Shown here piece after piece: positions 63,911-64,000 of a stretch of 64,000 nt of DNA (position 1 is the stretch's first letter; the number at the start of each line of letters is the position of its first letter). The notes under the pieces are model-generated. The model did no database searches, had not been told where the DNA came from, and worked only from the letters and a program-made list of their open reading frames with translations. This DNA is from Petaurus breviceps papuanus (taxonomy: Eukaryota > Chordata > Mammalia > Diprotodontia > Petauridae): contig JAMXIF010000065.1 in assembly GCA_028583685.1 (NCBI GenBank), positions 38,043,940 through 38,107,939 on the forward strand, written 5' to 3'. A program made the translations under genes and the position numbers.

Positions 63911-64000
63911 TCCAGACTAATAACTGAGCTGTGGGAGCTGGTTTACTTGCTCTCTGTCTCTGGTCTCTGTGCTGTGCCTGGCATCTCCTCCCCTCCCCCA

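Overview
The window is vertebrate nuclear DNA, almost certainly from a marsupial. It carries dense old L2, MIR, MIR3 and L3/CR1 debris, several L1 3' ends of a type I know from marsupials, and BovB-like RTE LINE pieces. On top of these sit many tRNA-derived SINEs: one group with an RTE-like tail (Mar1 type), one ending in a ccccaattgcc tail (WSINE type), and a related group with a gatcgaatcc B box. No prokaryotic or viral genome structure is present. Family names are from memory of consensus sequences; no database search was run.

Only one protein-coding feature has real support: a first exon on the + strand inside a CpG island (about 34.46-35.74 kb). It has 5' untranslated sequence broken by a 100-N assembly gap, a first ATG at 35145 in good context, 95 codons (a polyarginine and alanine/proline-rich N-terminus, then a hydrophobic signal or anchor segment) and a consensus splice donor at 35429/35430, leaving a phase-0 intron. 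No second coding exon was found downstream, so intron 1 probably runs to the window end (over 28 kb). I could not assign the gene to a family.

Layout: 1-34.4 kb is gene-free as far as I can see and is a mosaic of LINE and SINE insertions. It includes a 1.4-kb L2 with reverse-transcriptase remnants (10.1-11.5 kb), a solo retroviral LTR fossil that landed in a SINE tail (11549-12070), and a clear three-layer nest, SINE in L1 in L2 (22.6-24.0 kb). 34.4-36 kb is the promoter, exon 1 and a G-run-rich start of intron 1. 36-64 kb is intronic-type sequence with a Tc1/mariner MITE with TA duplications (43853-44263), a two-subfamily SINE dimer sharing one target duplication (45878-46182), a 2.7-kb L1 interrupted by a hAT element and a SINE (51.9-54.6 kb), a 32-33-bp minisatellite with a three-unit higher-order period (55.34-55.80 kb) and a 1.3-kb antisense L2 (56.1-57.4 kb).

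The most interesting structures are the ordered, target-duplication-bounded nests, the SINE dimer, and the repeated expansion of a MIR3/L3-tail motif into 33-bp arrays at several loci. I did not find evidence for a new multi-gene system; the window is mostly repeat history around one 5' gene end.
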